Assembly: GCA_017512625.1 (NCBI GenBank)
Contig: JAFWFB010000157.1
Span: 1 to 6,109 of the forward strand
DNA: 6,109 bases
Source of the DNA: Erysipelotrichaceae bacterium
GTDB lineage: Bacteria > Bacillota_I > Bacilli_A > Erysipelotrichales > Erysipelotrichaceae
Direction of reading: 5' to 3'
Part shown: positions 4,451 through 6,109 of the stretch, one piece after another
Layout of the letters: the number at the start of each line of letters is the position of its first letter
Position numbering within the stretch: the first letter of the stretch is position 1
Notes under the pieces: model-generated
Told to the model about the DNA's origin: nothing
The model's input: the letters and a program-made list of their open reading frames with translations, nothing else
The model's database searches: none
Program-made: the position numbers and the translations under genes

Positions 4451-6109
4451 ATGGACTATAAAGACACATTACTGATGCCTAAGACAGATTTCGAAATGAG
4501 AGGAAATCTGCCGGTAAAGGAACCTGAGATCTTAAAGGAATGGGAAGAAGACGACCATTACCACAAGATCCTGGCTGAACATGAAGGAGAACCGAGTTTC
4601 GTCTTACATGACGGCCCACCATACGCCAATGGCAATCTGCACGCCGGTACTGCCATGAACAGGACCATCAAGGATATCATCGTCCGTTCCAAGGCGATGA
4701 GCGGTCACTACACACCGTTTTTCCCGGGCTGGGATACCCATGGTCTGCCGATCGAAAATGCGATGGCTAAACTGGGAATCAGCCACAAGGATATGAGCAT
4801 TGCGGCCTTCCGTGACAAGTGCAAGGAATATGCCTTAGGTCAGGTCAAGACTCAGATGAGCACCATGAAAAGACTCGGACAGGTCGCTGACTTCGATCAT
4901 CCATACATCACTCTCAATAAGGAATTTGAAGCCCGCCAGATCGAATCCTTCGCCAAGATGGCTCTTAAGGGACTGATCTATCAGGGATTAAAGCCGATCT
5001 ACTGGTCGCCATATCAGGAAACAGCGATCGCTGATAGCGAGATCGTATATTTTGACCGCAAGGACCCGACGATCTTTGTCAGCTTCGATGTTTTAAACGG
5101 CAAGGATATCCTCGACCCTCAGACTGATAAGTTCGTGATCTGGACCACTACCCCTTGGACGATCCCGGCCAACCTGGCGATCTGTCTGAATGAAAACTTT
5201 ACCTATGCCTTGGTCAAGACCGAAAAGGGCAATCTGGTCATGCTCGAAAGCAAGGTCGATGAACTCTTAGAGAAATTCGGTCTGGAGAATCAGGGAATCC
5301 TTAAGACCTTCAAGGGCAAGGAACTGGAATATATCACCACCAGACATCCTTTATATGCTGACCGCAGTTCTGTCATCATCTTAGGCAATCACGTCACCGA
5401 TGAAGATGGTACCGGATGTGTCCATACTGCACCGGGACATGGTGCCGATGACTTTATCGTCGGTATGAAATACAACATCCCGGCATATTGTCCGGTCGAT
5501 GAAAAGGGTAATCTTACCGCTGATGCCGGTGAAAGACTGGCAGGCAAGTTCGTTTTGGATGCCAATAAGGATGTTGTGGAGATGCTGGAAGAAAGCGGAC
5601 ACCTGCTTAAGATGGAGTGGATCACCCACAGCTATCCGCACGATGAGCGTCTTAAAAAGCCGGTCATTTTCCGGGCTACCGTTCAATGGTTTGCTTCCAT
5701 CGACAAGATCCGTCAGGAACTTCTGGATGAGATCCATAAGGTAACCTGGCATAACGAGTGGGGCGAGGTCCGTCTGGCCAACATGATCAGGGACCGTGGT
5801 GACTGGTGTATCAGCCGTCAGCGTTTCTGGGGCGTTCCAATTCCAATCATCTATAACGAAGATAAATCTCCTATCATGGAGAAGGAAGTCTTCGATCATA
5901 TCGCCAAGCTGGTAAGGGAACATGGTTCCAACATCTGGTTTGAAAGTGATCCGATCGACCTTCTGCCTGAGGGTTATACCAATCCTAAATCACCTAACAA
6001 TAAATTCACCAAGGAAAAGGACATCATGGACGTCTGGTTCGACAGCGGCTCCAGCCATAACGAACTGGTAGCCAGAGGATACGGCCATCCATGTGATCTC
6101 TACTTCGAA
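4451..6109 (+). CDS. ileS: Isoleucyl-tRNA synthetase, N-terminal 553 residues (runs off the window)
   Basis: This class Ia synthetase charges tRNA-Ile with isoleucine in the cytoplasm and hydrolyses Val-tRNA-Ile in its CP1 editing domain. The frame is open from ATG 4451 to the window end; the intact enzyme is about 900-930 residues, so the KMSKS loop and C-terminal anticodon region are outside. The N-terminus MDYKDTLLMPKTDF is typical of Bacillota IleRS. Visible landmarks are DGPPYANG (54-61), GWDTHGLPIE (93-102), editing-domain WTTTPWTIPAN (231-241), GTGCVHTAPGHGADDF (320-335), RATVQWFAS (408-416), GDWCISRQRFWG (450-461) and DVWFDSGSSH (527-536). These suggest the bacterial type 1 enzyme. 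The HIGH signature reads HAGT (64-67), losing the second histidine. The usually aromatic position after YPHx is Glu399 (YPHDER). Expression is governed by the tRNA-Ile T-box directly upstream. Confidence 0.95.
   Translation, partial: MDYKDTLLMPKTDFEMRGNLPVKEPEILKEWEEDDHYHKILAEHEGEPSFVLHDGPPYANGNLHAGTAMNRTIKDIIVRSKAMSGHYTPFFPGWDTHGLPIENAMAKLGISHKDMSIAAFRDKCKEYALGQVKTQMSTMKRLGQVADFDHPYITLNKEFEARQIESFAKMALKGLIYQGLKPIYWSPYQETAIADSEIVYFDRKDPTIFVSFDVLNGKDILDPQTDKFVIWTTTPWTIPANLAICLNENFTYALVKTEKGNLVMLESKVDELLEKFGLENQGILKTFKGKELEYITTRHPLYADRSSVIILGNHVTDEDGTGCVHTAPGHGADDFIVGMKYNIPAYCPVDEKGNLTADAGERLAGKFVLDANKDVVEMLEESGHLLKMEWITHSYPHDERLKKPVIFRATVQWFASIDKIRQELLDEIHKVTWHNEWGEVRLANMIRDRGDWCISRQRFWGVPIPIIYNEDKSPIMEKEVFDHIAKLVREHGSNIWFESDPIDLLPEGYTNPKSPNNKFTKEKDIMDVWFDSGSSHNELVARGYGHPCDLYFE

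Noticed and set aside
4451..4465. MDYKD at the IleRS start resembling a FLAG tag
   Set aside because: MDYKD or MDFKD followed by TLLMPKTDF is the natural N-terminus of Bacillota IleRS, and no DDDDK follows.
1..6109. GATC tetranucleotide appears frequent
   Set aside because: Most sites come from codon pairs such as AAG-ATC, GAG-ATC and GCG-ATC under a strong preference for ATC isoleucine codons. I did not count them exactly, and no separate signal is needed to explain them.
1..6109. A novel defence, mobile or multi-gene system
   Set aside because: The complete helicase has the full PcrA architecture, including the C-terminal polymerase-binding domain, and has no nuclease partner. No CRISPR repeats, transposase, integrase or toxin-antitoxin pair is visible. 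All genes are core housekeeping types.

Overview
The window looks like chromosomal housekeeping DNA from a Bacillota (Firmicutes) bacterium of moderate GC. The evidence is a T-box leader with an isoleucine specifier in front of ileS, a PcrA-type helicase that keeps the Gram-positive C-terminal domain, an IleRS N-terminus of the Bacillota form, and use of the standard code. An Erysipelotrichia-like lineage is my guess from general style, not something I can demonstrate.

Layout from left to right. Positions 1-1143 hold two minus-strand genes overlapping by 11 bp: a COG1092-type (RlmI/RlmK-like) SAM-dependent methyltransferase, then an RluA-family pseudouridine synthase. The synthase is interrupted by an in-frame TAA just before the window edge. 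Positions 1144-1184 are a very short divergent promoter region built on a perfect 24-bp palindrome, with an extended -10 box on each strand. Positions 1185-3314 encode the PcrA/UvrD helicase. It converges on a thioredoxin-reductase-like flavoprotein (3322-4170, minus strand), and a perfect palindrome that overlaps both stop codons lies between them. Positions 4171-4450 contain the flavoprotein promoter, a divergent promoter, and a complete tRNA-Ile T-box with its terminator. ileS starts at 4451 behind a strong Shine-Dalgarno sequence and runs off the right edge.

The genes concern RNA modification, DNA repair or replication, thiol redox balance, and tRNA charging. Apart from the methyltransferase-synthase pair they do not form an obvious pathway. 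I see no mobile element, CRISPR array, defence island or new multi-gene system.

The main points of interest are: the mirror-symmetric divergent promoter; three genes whose start codons sit where transcription should begin, so their mRNAs are probably leaderless; a thioredoxin-reductase-like protein that keeps FAD and CxxC motifs but has lost both NADPH motifs; an IleRS whose HIGH motif reads HAGT; and the nonsense codon in the RluA-family gene.
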